From contig NZ_OEST01000001.1 of NCBI RefSeq assembly GCF_900241005.1, positions 558,001 to 622,000 on the forward strand: DNA of 64,000 nucleotides, in the 5' to 3' direction. The notes beneath the pieces are model-generated. The model ran no database searches and was not told where the DNA came from. It saw nothing but the letters and a program-made list of their open reading frames with translations. Of this stretch, positions 62,604 to 64,000 are shown in pieces. This DNA comes from Bacteroides cutis. Its GTDB lineage: Bacteria > Bacteroidota > Bacteroidia > Bacteroidales > Bacteroidaceae. Positions within the stretch are counted from its first letter, which is position 1. Each line of letters opens with the position of its first letter. The position numbers and the translations under genes were made by a program.

Positions 62604-62955
62604 ATGTGGGAATACATATATAAATTAATCTTGTTTTTTGTACTGTTGCTTATGACAGTATATATGTTTGCTCAGGAAATCACTCCTTTGGATACTCCGA
62701 ACGAGACCCAAAAGGCCATGCTGAAACGTGGATACGGAATGTTTATACATTTCTAAAATAGCCCATAAAGCTGACAAGAAGCAGTATTTGCATCAAGGCA
62801 AGTCTTATTATATGCCTTTTGAACATACGCTCTGCCTGAGCAAAGCATGGAACTGGTTTCAAAAAGATCCTATGACACCGGTCCGCGACTTAGATGAGCT
62901 GGAAGAACTTTTTTACTGGTGTACTGACAACAACTGCTCCACCCTCTATTTATAA
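62604..62955 (+). pseudogene. Remnant of a GH29 alpha-L-fucosidase
   Basis: An ATG at 62604 opens 50 codons with a signal peptide and then KAMLKRGYGMFIHF, the N-terminal start of GH29 fucosidases, ending at a stop codon at 62754. In another frame immediately after come residues such as YYMPFEHTLCLSKAWNWFQK and DLDELEELFYWCTDNNCSTL, which match a downstream part of the same family, then a stop at 62953-62955. The catalytic barrel between the pieces and the C terminus are missing. The gene has thus suffered an internal deletion with frame change and loss of its end. Confidence 0.72.
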
Positions 62956-63037
62956 GTTTAATGTAATCTGCAAATAACTTAAGAAGATAAAAGCAGAACT
63001 TTTCAGATTATTTCCGGTGAAATTCATCTGTCACGCA

Positions 63038-63988
63038 TTATAAGTTACCGAACAAGCTATTTACCGCAACCTCGTAGTTACTCAATTTTGTCGCTTTATG
63101 AATGGCTTTTTTCGCTTTCCGGTCTCCTTCCGGCAGCAGATATTCCCAAAAGCTTTTCATTTTCATCAACAGTTGCAGGTCTCCGCCTTGCAACTGTTCT
63201 TGATAGGTGCCGAACACTTCTGCATGCAGTTGCTTTATCTTTTTTGCCCTTTCATCGGCAGAGAGGGAATACCCCTGCCGATATTCCTCTGCCAAAGCGG
63301 GGTTGGCGAGTAAACCGCGACCAATCACGATACCTGCCAGCTTGGGAAAACGGGCAGTGACGGTTTCTATATCTTCTACCGTATGTATATCTCCGTTATA
63401 GAACAAAGGCTTGTTGCAACTGTTGTAGAAGGCTTCAAACCCATCAAGGTCGACTTCTCCCTTGTATTGTTGCTTGCCTAAACGTGGATGTAGAATAATA
63501 TGTGAAAGCGGTAATCCGTTCAGAAGCGGAAGGAGGGCGACACACTCCTGTGCATTATCCCAGCCCAACCGCAGTTTGACGGAGAAACGAATGTCCGGAT
63601 GTCCCTCTATAGCCGTGTTCAGTAATGTCGCTACTTCTTCGGGGTAGGGCAACATGCCAGAACCATTGTGCCGTTTGGCCAACATTGGGAATGGGCATCC
63701 CAGGTTTATATCCACTTCCCGATAGCCGTTTCCGATGAAAAGGCTCATTACCTGTTCAAGCTTTTCCGGTTGTGGAGCTATCAGTTGAGGAATCAGATGC
63801 AATCCCCGGTTGTTGTCCGGATGGATATCGCGTGTGTCCTTGCGACGGATTTCTCCATGCTCCACACGTGCGAACGGAGAGTAATAAGTTTCGATACCCC
63901 CGAAAATACGGGCATGTGCCTGGCGGTAGACTGCATCTGTGTAGCCTTGGAGCGGGGCGAAGTGGATGGGTAATAGATTTTTGTTCAT
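63038..63988 (-). CDS. tRNA-dihydrouridine synthase
   Basis: This 316-residue cytoplasmic flavoenzyme reduces uridine to dihydrouridine in tRNA. It has an FMN-binding TIM barrel beginning PIHFAPLQGYTDAVYR, the catalytic cysteine C98 in DINLGCPFP, the KLRLGW strand and a late GIVIGRGLLANPAL phosphate-binding segment. It is complete within the window and unrelated to the adjacent polysaccharide locus, whose boundary it marks. I do not assign DusA, DusB or DusC. Confidence 0.93.
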   Translation of the reverse strand: MNKNLLPIHFAPLQGYTDAVYRQAHARIFGGIETYYSPFARVEHGEIRRKDTRDIHPDNNRGLHLIPQLIAPQPEKLEQVMSLFIGNGYREVDINLGCPFPMLAKRHNGSGMLPYPEEVATLLNTAIEGHPDIRFSVKLRLGWDNAQECVALLPLLNGLPLSHIILHPRLGKQQYKGEVDLDGFEAFYNSCNKPLFYNGDIHTVEDIETVTARFPKLAGIVIGRGLLANPALAEEYRQGYSLSADERAKKIKQLHAEVFGTYQEQLQGGDLQLLMKMKSFWEYLLPEGDRKAKKAIHKATKLSNYEVAVNSLFGNL

Positions 63989-64000
63989 GCGGACAAAGAT

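Overview
The window looks like a chromosomal segment of a human-gut type Bacteroides. The evidence is tandem SusC/SusD pairs, a hybrid two-component regulator, many lipoprotein or secreted glycoside hydrolases and polysaccharide lyases, and TAnnTTTG-type -7 promoter boxes at roughly the right distance before many genes. I cannot name the species. I saw no rRNA or tRNA genes, insertion sequences or CRISPR arrays.

Layout. (1) 1-3.4 kb: a serine-type sulfatase, then, on the minus strand, a membrane acyltransferase-like gene followed by queH. (2) 3.5-10.3 kb: a DUF6377 regulator followed by GH30, GH5 and GH3 enzymes. This is a small glucan-degrading cluster without its own SusC/SusD, and its control region contains a perfect 16-bp palindrome and repeated TCTTATCCAC elements. 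(3) 10.3-11.1 kb: a tail-to-tail gap with a decayed gene fragment, an array of four TGCCA-N6-TGGCA dyads at exactly 22-bp period, and a strong terminator. (4) 11.1-27.0 kb: a polysaccharide utilization locus (PUL). It has susC, susD and a small lipoprotein, then GH2, a PL38-like lyase fused to GH88, an SDR mannonate oxidoreductase and UxuA. A divergent propeller/HTH regulator completes it. The gene set points to a glucuronate-containing polymer that is cut by a lyase, cleared of unsaturated ends by the fused GH88, and fed through mannonate. (5) 27.1-33.3 kb: housekeeping genes: WbqC family, a degenerate signal peptidase homologue, an intact LepB, DapB, DUF2851 and DUF4348. (6) 33.5-63.0 kb: a large PUL with two tandem susC/susD pairs, one hybrid two-component regulator, four PL8-family lyases, a DUF6250-like protein and a GH38-like enzyme, plus deletion remnants of a GH92 and a GH29 gene. 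(7) 63.0-64.0 kb: a tRNA-dihydrouridine synthase.

The most unusual part is region 6. It has four PL8 lyases of two architectures but no GH88 and no sulfatase, so it does not look like a standard chondroitin sulfate locus. Its mannosidase-like enzyme and decayed mannosidase and fucosidase genes suggest an uncommon uronic-acid polymer. This is inference; the substrate is not determined by the sequence.
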